Notes: generated from the sequence alone by a model not told the origin. Positions 1 to 8,112 are shown, numbered from the stretch's first letter. The stretch is DNA of 64,000 nucleotides from Streptomyces atroolivaceus (GCF_000717025.1 NZ_JNXG01000016.1:62001-126000), one strand, 5' to 3'. Program-made: numbers and translations.

Positions 1-1686
1 GCACAGGCCGTCACCGCCGATGGCCCGGTCTGCAGGGGCTGCTACCAATCCCCGCCTAAGCTCTGCGACCTCTGCCAGCAGGTCAAACCGATCAGCGTCC
101 GCAAGACTGAGGGCCAGCCCGCCATCTGCGTCGACTGCTACCGCGGCCCCAAGCGGACCTGCGCCCACTGCAACCGGGTTCGGCACGGCTTCCAACACCA
201 CAGCGGCGAGTTCTACTGCGCGTCCTGCCGTCCCCGCCGATCCCTGCCCTGCGCTGACTGCGGCGAGACCAAGCCAGTGCAAGTCAACTGGCCCGTCGGC
301 ACCCTCTGCGACACGTGCTACCAGCGACGGAAGCGCAATCCGGCACCCTGCGCTCAGTGCGGCACCCTGCGCACGCTCGTCGGACGGACGGAGGACGGGA
401 ACATCTGCGGCCCTTGCTCCGGCACGGACATCGACTTCTCCTGCCGCCGCTGCGGCTACCCCGGCGACATCTACGCCGACGGTTCCTGCTCGCGCTGCGT
501 CTCCAAGGACCGGGTCCGTGACCTCCTGGGCGACGAGGACGGCAAGGTCCACCCCCAGCTCCAACCGCTCGCGGAACAGCTCGGCGCCGCCCAGGAACCC
601 TGGTCCGTCATCACCTGGACCCGCCGCAGCGAATCGGCCCGGATGCTGGCCGGCCTCGCCGCACGGCACCAGGAGATCACCCACGAGATTCTCGACGAAC
701 TGCCCCAGGACTGGGGGACCCTCTACGTCCGCGAACTCCTCGTCGCCGCCAACGTCCTGCCCAAGCGGCAGGAGAACTTTGCCCGCCTGCGTCTCTGGCT
801 CGACACCACGCTCGCAGACGTTCCCCCCCACCACGCTCACGTCATCCGCCCGTTCGCGGAGTGGGGTGTCCTCCGCGACGCCCGGCGCCGGGCCGACAAG
901 GGCCGCTACACCGCCGGCGCCGCCTCGAACGACCGGACGGACATCCGAACCGCGATCAAGTTCATGACCTGGCTTGACGAAAACTCGATGACGCTGGCAG
1001 GCCTCAGCCAGGAAGTTCTCGACCTGTGGTTGACCAAAAACCCAACATGGGCCCGCGGTCTATCAGCGTTCATCCGTTGGGCCGTCGCCCGCCGCATGAC
1101 GAGCAAGGTCACTGTTCCGACAAGGAGGCACGGGCTGCCCAGCCGATTCATGCACAGCGACGAACTCAACCAGCAGCTTCGCCGCTGCCTCAACGACGAC
1201 AGCCTCCCGTTGGAGGCCCGCATCATCGGTTGCCTGATCAGCCTCTATGCCCTGCCCACCACCCGCATCGTCGAGCTAACCACCGACCGCTTCCACCGCG
1301 ACGGCGACGATGCCTACCTCACGCTCAACCGGCATCCCGTGCTTCTTCCGCCCCGGCTCTCTGTCCTCATCGAGAAGCAGATCGTCAGCCCCAGTTGCCG
1401 GACTTCCGTGCTCCAGCAGCCACACGACGGCACACCTGGCTTCCTCTTCCCCGGGCGCCCGCCGAGCCGTCCCCGAAGCGCCGAGACCATCAACAACTAC
1501 ATGAGGAAGCACGGCCTGCCGGGCATCAGCGCACGCAACACAGCCATGATGGAAGCGATTACTGACCTCCCGCCCATCGTCGTCAGCGACCTCTTCGGTA
1601 TGCATCCCAAGACCGCCTACGTCTGGTCCCAGTACGCCCAGAACAGCTGGGCGGAGTATCTGGAAGCCGCCCAGGCCACCGACTAA
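1..1686 (+). CDS. Zinc-ribbon, tyrosine-recombinase-like protein (5' partial)
   Basis: The frame is open from the first base, so the N-terminus lies upstream; 561 residues are visible. The first ~175 contain repeated CxxC pairs (VCRGC, LCDLC/ICVDC, TCAHC/YCASC, PCADC/LCDTC, PCAQC/ICGPC, SCRRC/SCSRC), that is about five zinc ribbons in tandem plus the end of another. The C-terminal ~250 residues resemble the actinobacterial tyrosine recombinase fold: an Arg-containing LPTTRIVELT segment, then ISARNTAMMEAITDLP, LFGMHPKTA and a terminal VWSQYAQ. The usual HxLRH motif is altered (ISARN), so catalysis is uncertain. Likely a DNA-binding integrase or recombinase of the element. An internal GTG or ATG start is unlikely because the ribbons continue upstream. 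Confidence 0.7.
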   Translation, partial: AQAVTADGPVCRGCYQSPPKLCDLCQQVKPISVRKTEGQPAICVDCYRGPKRTCAHCNRVRHGFQHHSGEFYCASCRPRRSLPCADCGETKPVQVNWPVGTLCDTCYQRRKRNPAPCAQCGTLRTLVGRTEDGNICGPCSGTDIDFSCRRCGYPGDIYADGSCSRCVSKDRVRDLLGDEDGKVHPQLQPLAEQLGAAQEPWSVITWTRRSESARMLAGLAARHQEITHEILDELPQDWGTLYVRELLVAANVLPKRQENFARLRLWLDTTLADVPPHHAHVIRPFAEWGVLRDARRRADKGRYTAGAASNDRTDIRTAIKFMTWLDENSMTLAGLSQEVLDLWLTKNPTWARGLSAFIRWAVARRMTSKVTVPTRRHGLPSRFMHSDELNQQLRRCLNDDSLPLEARIIGCLISLYALPTTRIVELTTDRFHRDGDDAYLTLNRHPVLLPPRLSVLIEKQIVSPSCRTSVLQQPHDGTPGFLFPGRPPSRPRSAETINNYMRKHGLPGISARNTAMMEAITDLPPIVVSDLFGMHPKTAYVWSQYAQNSWAEYLEAAQATD

Positions 1687-1698
1687 GCAACGAGCCGG

Positions 1699-1721
1699 TT
1701 GTCAGTGCGATGCCCTAGGGT
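1699..1721 (+). promoter_or_regulatory. RecA-NDp (PafBC-type DNA-damage) promoter
   Basis: TTGTCAGTG (1699-1707), then 8 bases, then TAGGGT (1716-1721) fits the published actinobacterial LexA-independent damage promoter TTGTCRGTG-N8-TANNNT at every fixed position. It lies 33 bp upstream of the ATG at 1755, with GGAG at 1745-1748 as ribosome binding site. Transcription would start near 1728. PafBC control is inferred from the motif. Confidence 0.7.
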
Positions 1722-1754
1722 GACTGCCTCCTCTCGCACGGTAAGGAGCTAGGT

Positions 1755-2273
1755 ATGTCGGTTCATTTCGGCGACTTCTCGGACTTCTCGGACTGGGATT
1801 TTCGCCAGCTCGATCCTGCGTACGACGATCTCGCTGCCGCTCAGGATCGAATGCGTGATGCGCGACGCCGAGACGCCTCACCCACTGCTGAAGACATTCA
1901 GGCGCTGATGAGAGCGTGTTGGCAGCGCATCAATGAACTCAGGCACCCCCAGAATCCTGGCGGCGACCGGCTCTACGTTCTGGCCTTTGAAGGCCCTCAC
2001 CCATACGTCAAGGTCGGTCGGTCGACGGATCTTGAGCTCAAGAATCGCCTCGTGAAGCACGAACACGACGCTGCGATCCAGTTCTCCATACTCTTCGACG
2101 CCTGGGTCTCTGAGTCTTGTCCCGACGCCTACCCGTGGGAACAGCGGGTCTTGGCCCGGCTCGACACGGTTGTGGCTGCCTCCCCCCACGTCACCAAGAT
2201 GTTCGAGGAGTACTACTACGGCCTGCCCTTCCGCCAAGCCGTGTTGGCCGCAGAGATGGAGCAGGACTTGTGA
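1755..2273 (+). CDS. GIY-YIG / T5orf172-like protein
   Basis: The protein has 172 residues. The N-terminal ~65 residues are acidic and probably helical. The rest looks like the T5orf172 branch of the GIY-YIG nuclease superfamily: LYVLAF stands for the GIY strand, YVKVGRSTDL for YIG, followed by an Arg in NRLVKHE and a Glu in YPWEQRVLARL that fits the metal-binding Glu. Function is unknown; such domains occur in phage, mobile-element and defence proteins. The start follows a good ribosome binding site (aaggag) and a damage-type promoter, so it is probably expressed on its own rather than with the recombinase 68 bp upstream. It is the last intact gene before the yraN junction. Nuclease activity is inferred. 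Confidence 0.65.
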   Translation: MSVHFGDFSDFSDWDFRQLDPAYDDLAAAQDRMRDARRRDASPTAEDIQALMRACWQRINELRHPQNPGGDRLYVLAFEGPHPYVKVGRSTDLELKNRLVKHEHDAAIQFSILFDAWVSESCPDAYPWEQRVLARLDTVVAASPHVTKMFEEYYYGLPFRQAVLAAEMEQDL

Positions 2274-2328
2274 GGCGGCAGTCTCCAGGGACTGAATAGC
2301 GCAGGGTTGAAACACTGACTCTTCCCCA

Positions 2329-2559
2329 GTCGGCGACGCGGTGGTCGTCTGTGAGGTGAAGGCCCGCAGGGCGGGCTCCTTCGAGCATCCGATGGAGGCC
2401 GTCACACCGGCCAAGGCCGACCGGCTGCGCAGGCTCGCCGAGATCTGGCTCGACCGGCACGGCGGGCCACCGCCGGGCGGGGTCCGGATCGATCTGGTCG
2501 GTGTGATCCTTCCCAGGCGCGGCGCCCCGGTCGCCGAGCACGTGCGGGGCGTGGCCTGA
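2329..2559 (+). pseudogene. yraN: yraN (UPF0102) 3' remnant, 5'-truncated
   Basis: The frame encodes [14 protein letters not shown]..., [21 protein letters not shown] and GVRIDLVGV..., which is the C-terminal ~75 residues of the ~120-residue YraN family (restriction-endonuclease-like fold). The N-terminal half with the first acidic active-site residues is missing, and the preceding residues (NTDSSP) do not match the family. The CEVK part of the active site survives. A GTG at 2341 could still start a 72-residue peptide. The stop overlaps the next start (TGATG), so it was the first gene of a yraN-comM-dprA operon. Truncation is visible; insertion as its cause is inferred. Confidence 0.8.
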
Positions 2560-4181
2560 TGGGGTTCGCGCGTGCGTGCTCGGTGGCGCTGGTCGGCGTC
2601 GAGGGTGTGGTGGTGGAGGTCCAGGCCGATCTGGAACCAGGAGTGGCGGCGTTCACGCTCGTCGGCCTGCCGGACAAGAGCCTGATCGAGAGCCGGGACC
2701 GGGTCAGAGCCGCGGTCGTCAACTCCGGGGCGGAGTGGCCGCAGAAAAAGCTCACGGTGGGCCTGTCCCCCGCGTCCGTGCCCAAGGGCGGTTCGGGTTT
2801 CGATCTCGCCGTCGCGTGTGCGGTGCTCGGCGCGGCGGAGCGGATCGACCCTGCCGCCATCGCCGATGTGGTGATGATCGGGGAGCTCGGCCTCGACGGC
2901 AGGGTCCGCCCGGTGCGAGGGGTACTGCCCGCCGTCCTCGCGGCGGCGGAGGCGGGGTACCGGCACGTCGTCGTCCCGGAGCAGACCGCGGGGGAGGCCG
3001 CACTCGTGCCGGGCGTCTCGGTCCTCGGCGTGCGGAGCCTGCGTCAGCTCATCGCCGTCCTCGGCGACGAGCCCGTGCCCGAGGAGCCGGCGGCAGACCG
3101 GGGCCGCCCCGACACGATGCTCGCGGGGCTGATGGTGCCCGGAGCGGGCCTCGGCACGGGGCTGGCCCCGCTGTCGGCCGACGGCACGGCCCACCGGCCT
3201 GATCTGGCCGATGTCGCGGGGCAGGGCCGGGCACGCAAGGCCCTGGAGGTGGCGGCGGCGGGAGGACACCACCTGCTGCTCTCCGGGCCACCGGGGGCGG
3301 GGAAGACAATGCTGGCGGAGCGGCTCACGGCGATCCTGCCGCCGCTGTCCCGGCAGGAATCCCTCGAAGTGACCGCGGTGCACTCGGTCGCCGGCATCCT
3401 CCCGCCCGGCGAACCTCTGATCAGCAGAGCGCCGTACTGCGCTCCGCATCACTCGGCGACGATGCAGTCACTCGTGGGCGGGGGGAACGGCCTGCCGAGG
3501 CCGGGAGCGGTGTCGCTCGCGCACCGGGGCGTCCTCTTCCTGGACGAGGCCCCGGAGTTCTCGGGGCGGGCCCTCGACGCGCTGCGCCAGCCCCTGGAGT
3601 CAGGACATGTGGTGGTCGCGCGAGCGGCCGGGGTGGTCCGGCTGCCCGCACGTTTCCTGATGATCCTGGCCGCGAACCCGTGCCCGTGCGGCAGGCACAC
3701 CCTGGCCGGGGCGGGGTGCGAATGTCCACCCTCCGCCGTCCGCCGCTATCAGGCACGGCTGTCGGGCCCGTTGCTCGACCGCGTGGACCTGCGCGTCGAG
3801 GTCGAGCCGGTCGGAAGGGCGGACCTCATGGAGAGCGGTGGCCGTGGGGAGTCCTCGGCAGAGGTGGCCGTCCGGGTGCGGGAGGCCAGGGAGCGCGCCG
3901 CGGCGCGGCTCATGGGCACTCCATGGACCACCAACAGCGAAGTGCCCGGGCACGAGCTCCGGACCAGGCTGGTCGCCGCGCCGGGAGCCCTGATGGCGGC
4001 CGAGCGCGACATGGAGCGGGGCGTCCTCACGGCCCGTGGCCTCGATCGGGTTCTGCGTGTGGCGTGGACCGTGGCGGACCTCAGGGCGGCCGACCGCCCC
4101 GACGCCTCGGACATCGCGGTGGCGCTGGAGCTGCGGACGGGTATCCAGCGGGGGGTCCCGATGCGGGCGGGTGGCCTGTGA
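2559..4181 (+). CDS. comM: YifB/ComM family Mg-chelatase-like AAA ATPase
   Basis: 540 residues, the usual family length. The N-terminal ~190 residues form the Lon-protease-like/ChlI domain (VGLPDKSLIESRDRVRAA; LSPASVPKGGSGFDLAVA). Then comes the AAA+ module with Walker A GPPGAGKTM (~residue 245), Walker B VLFLDEAPEF and a zinc-like ANPCPCG/GCECPP Cys cluster, then the C-terminal Mg-chelatase domain. In naturally competent bacteria ComM is a hexameric helicase acting in branch migration during transformation; its role in Streptomyces is not settled. It overlaps yraN by one base (TGATG) and dprA by four (GTGA), so translation is coupled. Loss of the yraN 5' end may change its promoter. Confidence 0.92.
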   Translation: MGFARACSVALVGVEGVVVEVQADLEPGVAAFTLVGLPDKSLIESRDRVRAAVVNSGAEWPQKKLTVGLSPASVPKGGSGFDLAVACAVLGAAERIDPAAIADVVMIGELGLDGRVRPVRGVLPAVLAAAEAGYRHVVVPEQTAGEAALVPGVSVLGVRSLRQLIAVLGDEPVPEEPAADRGRPDTMLAGLMVPGAGLGTGLAPLSADGTAHRPDLADVAGQGRARKALEVAAAGGHHLLLSGPPGAGKTMLAERLTAILPPLSRQESLEVTAVHSVAGILPPGEPLISRAPYCAPHHSATMQSLVGGGNGLPRPGAVSLAHRGVLFLDEAPEFSGRALDALRQPLESGHVVVARAAGVVRLPARFLMILAANPCPCGRHTLAGAGCECPPSAVRRYQARLSGPLLDRVDLRVEVEPVGRADLMESGGRGESSAEVAVRVREARERAAARLMGTPWTTNSEVPGHELRTRLVAAPGALMAAERDMERGVLTARGLDRVLRVAWTVADLRAADRPDASDIAVALELRTGIQRGVPMRAGGL

Positions 4182-5410
4182 ACGTGCCCTCGTCGCCCTC
4201 GTCGCCCTCGTCGCCCTCGTCGCCCTCGTCGCCCTCGTCGCCCTCGTCGACGCCTCGCGACGAGCGGGAGAGGCTGGCGCGCGCCGCCCTGACCCGGGTG
4301 TTCGAACCGGGGGACGAGCGTGGTGGCCGCTGGATCCGCGAGATCGGGCCGGTGGAGCTGATGCGGCGTCTCGGAGGCACGGACGGGTCGGCGCAGGCGC
4401 TCAAGGGGATGACGGCCGCCCGGCTCGCCGGTTACCGCCTCCGGGCGTCGAGCGCGGACCCCGGGAAGGACCTGGTGGACGTGGCTGCGATCGGCGGCCG
4501 GTTCGTCTGCCCCGGTGACCGGGAGTGGCCGAGCCAGCTCGACGACCTGGGTGACGCGCGGCCCATCGGGCTGTGGGTGCGGGGCCGGTCGGACCTGCGT
4601 CTCTGGGCGCTGCGCTCGGTCGCTCTGGTCGGCGCCCGGGCCTGCACGCCCTACGGGGCGCACATGGCGGCGACGCTCGCCGCGGGGCTGGCGGAGCGGG
4701 GCTGGGTCGTGGTCTCCGGCGCGGCGTTCGGGGTGGACGGCGCCGCCCATCGCGGGGCGTTGGCCGCGGGCGGGGCGACCATGGCGGTCCTGGCCTGCGG
4801 GGTGGACGTCGCGTACCCCCGCGGACACGCCGAGCTGATCGGGCGCATCGCCGAACAGGGCGTGGTCATGGGCGAGCTGCCGCCCTCGGACCATCCGACG
4901 CGCACCAGGTTCATCCTGCGGAACAGGGTGATCGCGGCACTCACGCGAGGCACTGTGGTGGTGGAGGCGGAGTACCGCAGCGGCTCACTGGTCACCGCGA
5001 GGAACGCACAACGCCTGGGCCGTTACACGATGGGGGTACCGGGACCCGCCACCAGCGGGCTGTCGGCCGGGGTCCACGAACTCCTGCGCGGTGAGGGAGT
5101 CCTGGTCACCGACGCCGCCGAGATCTGCGAACTGGTGGGGGAGATCGGTGAACTCGCCCCGGTCAGAAACGGCCCGGTCCTGCCCAGGGACCTCCTCGAC
5201 GCCGCCTCCGCGAGAGTGCTGGAGGCCCTGCCGTGGACGGGCGTCATGGACGGGCGTGACGTGGCTCGAAGTGCCGGAGCGTCAACTGACGAGACACTCG
5301 GGCGGTTGTACGAACTGCACTCACTGGGGTTCGTCGAACGCGAGGGCGACGGATGGCGGTTGACGTCGGGACGGACACGCGATGGGGGTGCGCGGCGAGG
5401 CGGTACTTGA
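4178..5410 (+). CDS. dprA: DNA-processing protein DprA
   Basis: GTG at 4178 overlaps the comM stop (GTGA), giving 410 residues. The Rossmann-like DNA-processing core spans about residues 140-330: SVALVGARACTPYG, VVSGAAFGVDGAAHRGAL, VLACGVDVAYPRGH, RFILRNRVIAALTR and VVEAEYRSGSLVTARNA. A C-terminal winged-helix-like region follows (ETLGRLYELHSLGFVEREG). DprA loads RecA on single-stranded DNA. The extreme N-terminus is unusual: seven PSS tripeptides from a perfect 9-bp tandem repeat follow the first three residues. A longer frame from 3680 exists but is the comM antisense-free shadow and is not needed. Confidence 0.92.
   Translation: MNVPSSPSSPSSPSSPSSPSSPSSTPRDERERLARAALTRVFEPGDERGGRWIREIGPVELMRRLGGTDGSAQALKGMTAARLAGYRLRASSADPGKDLVDVAAIGGRFVCPGDREWPSQLDDLGDARPIGLWVRGRSDLRLWALRSVALVGARACTPYGAHMAATLAAGLAERGWVVVSGAAFGVDGAAHRGALAAGGATMAVLACGVDVAYPRGHAELIGRIAEQGVVMGELPPSDHPTRTRFILRNRVIAALTRGTVVVEAEYRSGSLVTARNAQRLGRYTMGVPGPATSGLSAGVHELLRGEGVLVTDAAEICELVGEIGELAPVRNGPVLPRDLLDAASARVLEALPWTGVMDGRDVARSAGASTDETLGRLYELHSLGFVEREGDGWRLTSGRTRDGGARRGGT
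4187..4249 (+). repeat. Seven perfect 9-bp tandem repeats in dprA
   Basis: The unit ccctcgtcg occurs seven times without error and encodes (Pro-Ser-Ser)7 at residues 4-24 of DprA. Because the unit is a multiple of three, copy-number change by slippage keeps the frame and only varies linker length. Confidence 0.95.
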
Positions 5411-5493
5411 CCCGGAGCATTCGGGTGAAAAGGTGATGCCGACGACCTCGACAGTGCCCGGCCAGGCCTCCGGGGGTGGTGACGGCTCATGCC

Positions 5494-5515
5494 GTCGGCC
5501 CCTTGTCGGCCCCTT
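5494..5515 (+). repeat. 11-bp direct repeat upstream of whiG
   Basis: gtcggcccctt occurs twice back to back, ~160 bp upstream of whiG. No protein site is recognised in it; it may be incidental. Confidence 0.5.
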
Positions 5516-5597
5516 TCGGGCGGCTGGAGAACGACGGAGATTCGGAACGCGATCGCACAGCACGGTCCCCTTGGCCTGTGCGCACCGCGACCCCTCA

Positions 5598-5612
5598 GTC
5601 ACGCTACGCTCA
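5598..5612 (+). promoter_or_regulatory. Candidate BldD box over the whiG -10 region
   Basis: GTCACGCTACGCTCA matches the left half of the published BldD consensus (nTnACnCWGnGTnAn) fully and the right half partly. It contains a plausible -10 hexamer TACGCT (5605-5610), 64 bp before the whiG start. whiG is an established direct BldD target in Streptomyces, which makes the assignment reasonable; the exact site is inferred. Confidence 0.5.
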
Positions 5613-5673
5613 CAAGGAATCCGCCCGACAGACACGTCCCAGCACTTCACAGCAGAACGGCTCAAGGCACCAC

Positions 5674-6510
5674 ATGCCCCAGCACACCTCCGGGTCTGAC
5701 CGCGCGGCAGTACCACCGGCTGCGCGTGGCACTGTGCGCCCTCCCGCCCCCTCCTCGCTCGACGAGTTGTGGCGTTCGTACAAGACCACCGGTGACGAGA
5801 GGCTGCGGGAGCAGCTGATCCTGCACTACTCGCCCCTGGTGAAGTACGTCGCCGGCCGGGTCAGCGTGGGGCTGCCGTCCAATGTGGAGCAGGCGGACTT
5901 CGTCTCGTCCGGCGTCTTCGGGCTGATCGACGCCATCGAGAAGTTCGACATCGAGCGGGCCATCAAGTTCGAGACCTACGCGATCACCAGAATCCGCGGC
6001 GCCATGATCGACGAACTCCGGGCGCTGGACTGGATCCCCCGGTCCGTGCGGCAGAAGGCACGCAACGTCGAGCGTGCCTACGCCACGCTGGAGGCGCAGC
6101 TGCGGCGTACGCCGTCGGAGGCAGAGGTCGCCGCTGAGATGGGTGTCGCTCTGGAGGAACTGCACGCGGTTTTCAGCCAGTTGTCCCTTGCCAACGTGGT
6201 GGCACTCGAGGAACTGCTGCACGTCGGCGGCGAAGGCGGCGACCGGCTGAGCCTGATGGACACCCTGGAGGACACGGCAGCCGACAACCCGGTCGAGGTC
6301 GCCGAGGACCGTGAGCTCAGACGGCTGCTCGCCCGTGCCATCAACACGCTCCCCGAGCGGGAGAAGACCGTGGTCACCCTCTACTACTACGAAGGTCTCA
6401 CCCTCGCCGAGATCGGCAATGTGCTCGGGGTCACCGAGAGCAGGGTCAGCCAGATCCACACCAAATCGGTGCTGCAGCTCCGGGCGAAACTGGCCGACGC
6501 CGGACGCTGA
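5674..6510 (+). CDS. whiG: Sporulation sigma factor WhiG (FliA-type sigma28)
   Basis: 278 residues starting MPQHTSGSD, as in Streptomyces coelicolor WhiG by recall. Region 2 ([56 protein letters not shown]), region 3 ([14 protein letters not shown]) and region 4 ([23 protein letters not shown]) are all present and intact. WhiG is required for aerial hyphae to commit to sporulation; it directs whiH and whiI and is held by the anti-sigma factor RsiG with c-di-GMP. The frame stays open up to 5476, but the ATG at 5674 gives the conserved N-terminus. It stands alone after dprA and is probably controlled by BldD. Confidence 0.95.
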   Translation: MPQHTSGSDRAAVPPAARGTVRPPAPSSLDELWRSYKTTGDERLREQLILHYSPLVKYVAGRVSVGLPSNVEQADFVSSGVFGLIDAIEKFDIERAIKFETYAITRIRGAMIDELRALDWIPRSVRQKARNVERAYATLEAQLRRTPSEAEVAAEMGVALEELHAVFSQLSLANVVALEELLHVGGEGGDRLSLMDTLEDTAADNPVEVAEDRELRRLLARAINTLPEREKTVVTLYYYEGLTLAEIGNVLGVTESRVSQIHTKSVLQLRAKLADAGR

Positions 6511-6571
6511 GCCGGGGCGGCTTCGGCCACCACGACGCGGACGCGGACCCCCCTTCGGACCGAGGCCGCCG

Positions 6572-6577
6572 TAGAGT
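6572..6577 (+). promoter_or_regulatory. -10 hexamer of the TetR gene; leaderless transcript likely
   Basis: TAGAGT ends 6 bp before the GTG start at 6584, so the transcript would begin at or next to the start codon. No ribosome binding site precedes this GTG. No clear -35 hexamer is seen. Confidence 0.45.
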
Positions 6578-6583
6578 GGGCAG

Positions 6584-7165
6584 GTGCCCAGGATTCGAGC
6601 GGCCTCCGTGGCCGAGCACCGGACCATGCAGCGCGGCGCCCTCCTGGACGCCGCGCGCTCCCTGCTGTCCGAGGGCGGTACGGAGGCGCTGACCTTCCCC
6701 GCCCTCGCCGAGCGCACCGGCCTCGCCAGGTCCTCCGTCTACGAGTACTTCCGCTCCCGCGCGGCCGTCGTCGAGGAGCTCTGCGCCGTCGACTTCCCCG
6801 TCTGGGCCGCCGAGGTCGAGAACGCCATGGAGCGGGCCGGCACACCCGAGGCGAAGATCGAGGCCTATGTCCGCCGGCAGCTCGACCTGGTCGGAGACCG
6901 CCGGCACCGGGCGGTCGTGGCGATCTCCGCGAGCGAGCTGGACGCGGGCGCGCGGGAGAAGATCCGCGCCGCGCACGGTGGGCTGATCGCCATGATCGTC
7001 GAGGCGCTCGCCGACCTGGGCCACACCGAGCCGAGGCTCGCGGCGATGCTGCTGCAGGGCTCCGTCGACGCCGCGGTGCGCAGGATCGAGCTGGGGGCGG
7101 CCGAGGAGCCGGGCACCGTGGCGGACACGGCCGTGGCCATGATCCTGCGCGGCGTACGGGGCTGA
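6584..7165 (+). CDS. TetR family transcriptional regulator
   Basis: 193 residues from a GTG start. The N-terminal TetR helix-turn-helix lies at about residues 15-60 (LLDAARSLLSEGGTEALTF, PALAERTGLARSSVYEYF). The C-terminal domain is of the TetR_C type with no recognised ligand. Target genes cannot be read from the sequence; the neighbouring M23 peptidase gene is convergent and not an obvious target. The start is chosen because a -10 hexamer lies at leaderless distance. The last 301 bp lie antisense to the extended reading frame of the M23 gene. Confidence 0.88.
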   Translation: MPRIRAASVAEHRTMQRGALLDAARSLLSEGGTEALTFPALAERTGLARSSVYEYFRSRAAVVEELCAVDFPVWAAEVENAMERAGTPEAKIEAYVRRQLDLVGDRRHRAVVAISASELDAGAREKIRAAHGGLIAMIVEALADLGHTEPRLAAMLLQGSVDAAVRRIELGAAEEPGTVADTAVAMILRGVRG

Positions 7166-7833
7166 GCAGCCCTCCGGTCCGTCGCGGGAAGCGGCACGCC
7201 GAACACCGGCAGCAGCCGGGAGGGTCCCCGTCGCAGCAGCGAGGGAGGGAGCAGCGACAGTGGGTCCAGGTAGACGTCCCCGCGCCGCAGTCCCCAGTGC
7301 AGACAGCCGGAGACGCAGTGGGACGGCTCCGGCCCGACGACCCCCACCACCTGCCCCGCGACCACCTCGTCGCCCTCGGTGACCCGTGCCCGCACCGGTT
7401 CGTACGTGAGGCGGAGCGGTGGCTCCCCGCTCCCGGCCACGTCGACGGAGACCACCCCGCGCCCCGCCACCGGCCCCGCGAACGCGACCCTGCCCGGGGC
7501 GGCAGCGCGCACGGGGGTACCCGGAGCGGCGGCGAGGTCGACTCCGCGGTGGCCCGGCCCGTACGGACCGGCGGGCGGTTCCCAGCCCCTGACGACCGGC
7601 GGCCGTCCGGCGAGGGGCCAGACGCGGTCATCGGCCGGCGGCGCTCCTGCCGCCGCGCCGGCGGTGGCAGGCTCCAGCAGGACCGCGAGCAGTGCGGCCA
7701 GCAGAGCGGCGAGGAGCGCGGCCGCCGGTGGGGCCACCCGTGCGGTCGGCGGTGCGGCCGGGGGAGCGCCTGTCGGCGGCGCCGGCGGGGTGCCACAAGG
7801 ACGGCCTACGGTTTTTCCAGGTGAGCGGCACAT
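6865..7833 (-). CDS. M23 family metallopeptidase, secreted
   Basis: A hydrophobic stretch (LLAALLAALLAVLLEPATA) acts as signal or anchor. The LytM domain follows: HRGVDLAAAPGTPVRAAAPG, then SGCLHWGLRRGDVYLDPLSLL. In the final HxH motif the first His is replaced by Cys (CLHWG), so the metal ligand remains but the catalytic His is altered. The domain probably acts on peptidoglycan peptides. The start is uncertain: ATG at 7833 is used, 7875 is possible. The frame has no stop where homologues should end (about 7170-7180) and runs ~300 bp antisense through the TetR gene to 6865, so the last ~95 residues are probably a read-through artefact or an odd extension. Confidence 0.75.
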   Translation of the reverse strand: MCRSPGKTVGRPCGTPPAPPTGAPPAAPPTARVAPPAAALLAALLAALLAVLLEPATAGAAAGAPPADDRVWPLAGRPPVVRGWEPPAGPYGPGHRGVDLAAAPGTPVRAAAPGRVAFAGPVAGRGVVSVDVAGSGEPPLRLTYEPVRARVTEGDEVVAGQVVGVVGPEPSHCVSGCLHWGLRRGDVYLDPLSLLPPSLLRRGPSRLLPVFGVPLPATDRRAAQPRTPRRIMATAVSATVPGSSAAPSSILRTAASTEPCSSIAASLGSVWPRSASASTIMAISPPCAARIFSRAPASSSLAEIATTARCRRSPTRSSCRRT

Positions 7834-8112
7834 GACGGAAACGATCGCCCGTGGGCCGCCTTCCGCGGGGATCATGGTCCGGATCTGTGGACGGCCGGGG
7901 GGTTGTGGACATCTCCGTCACCCGGCACCCGGCGGGTCCCGTACACTTCTTCTGGCGATCCGGGTCACCGGGTCGACTTCGCACGCCCCGCCACCTCCCT
8001 CTCTGCGGACGGTGGCCGCGCTCCTCGGTCCCTCGTGGCACGGCGCGTCGGGGCGTCAGGCGCGACAGCAATCCTGCGGTCGCGATAACCGAGTACCTCA
8101 AGGAGTACGGCC

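Larger units (their letters stand above)
1..2328 (+). mobile_element. Right part of a probable integrated element inside yraN
   Basis: The segment holds a recombinase-like gene and a GIY-YIG-like gene and stops where recognisable yraN coding sequence begins, around 2329-2335. Upstream of that point the reading frame no longer resembles YraN and hits a stop at 2308. The left end lies outside the window, so size and attachment sites are unknown. That this is an integrated element is inferred from the interrupted core gene, the recombinase fold and the loss of yraN-comM-dprA continuity. A simple deletion that fused foreign DNA to yraN is the alternative. Confidence 0.5.

Noticed and set aside
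4187..4249. Short repeats as a CRISPR array
   Set aside because: The unit is 9 bp, directly abutting without spacers, and lies in a coding frame.
7903..7947. rpsB promoter as TTGTGG with TACACT
   Set aside because: The spacing is 33 bp, too long; only the -10-like TACACT is kept as a weak indication.
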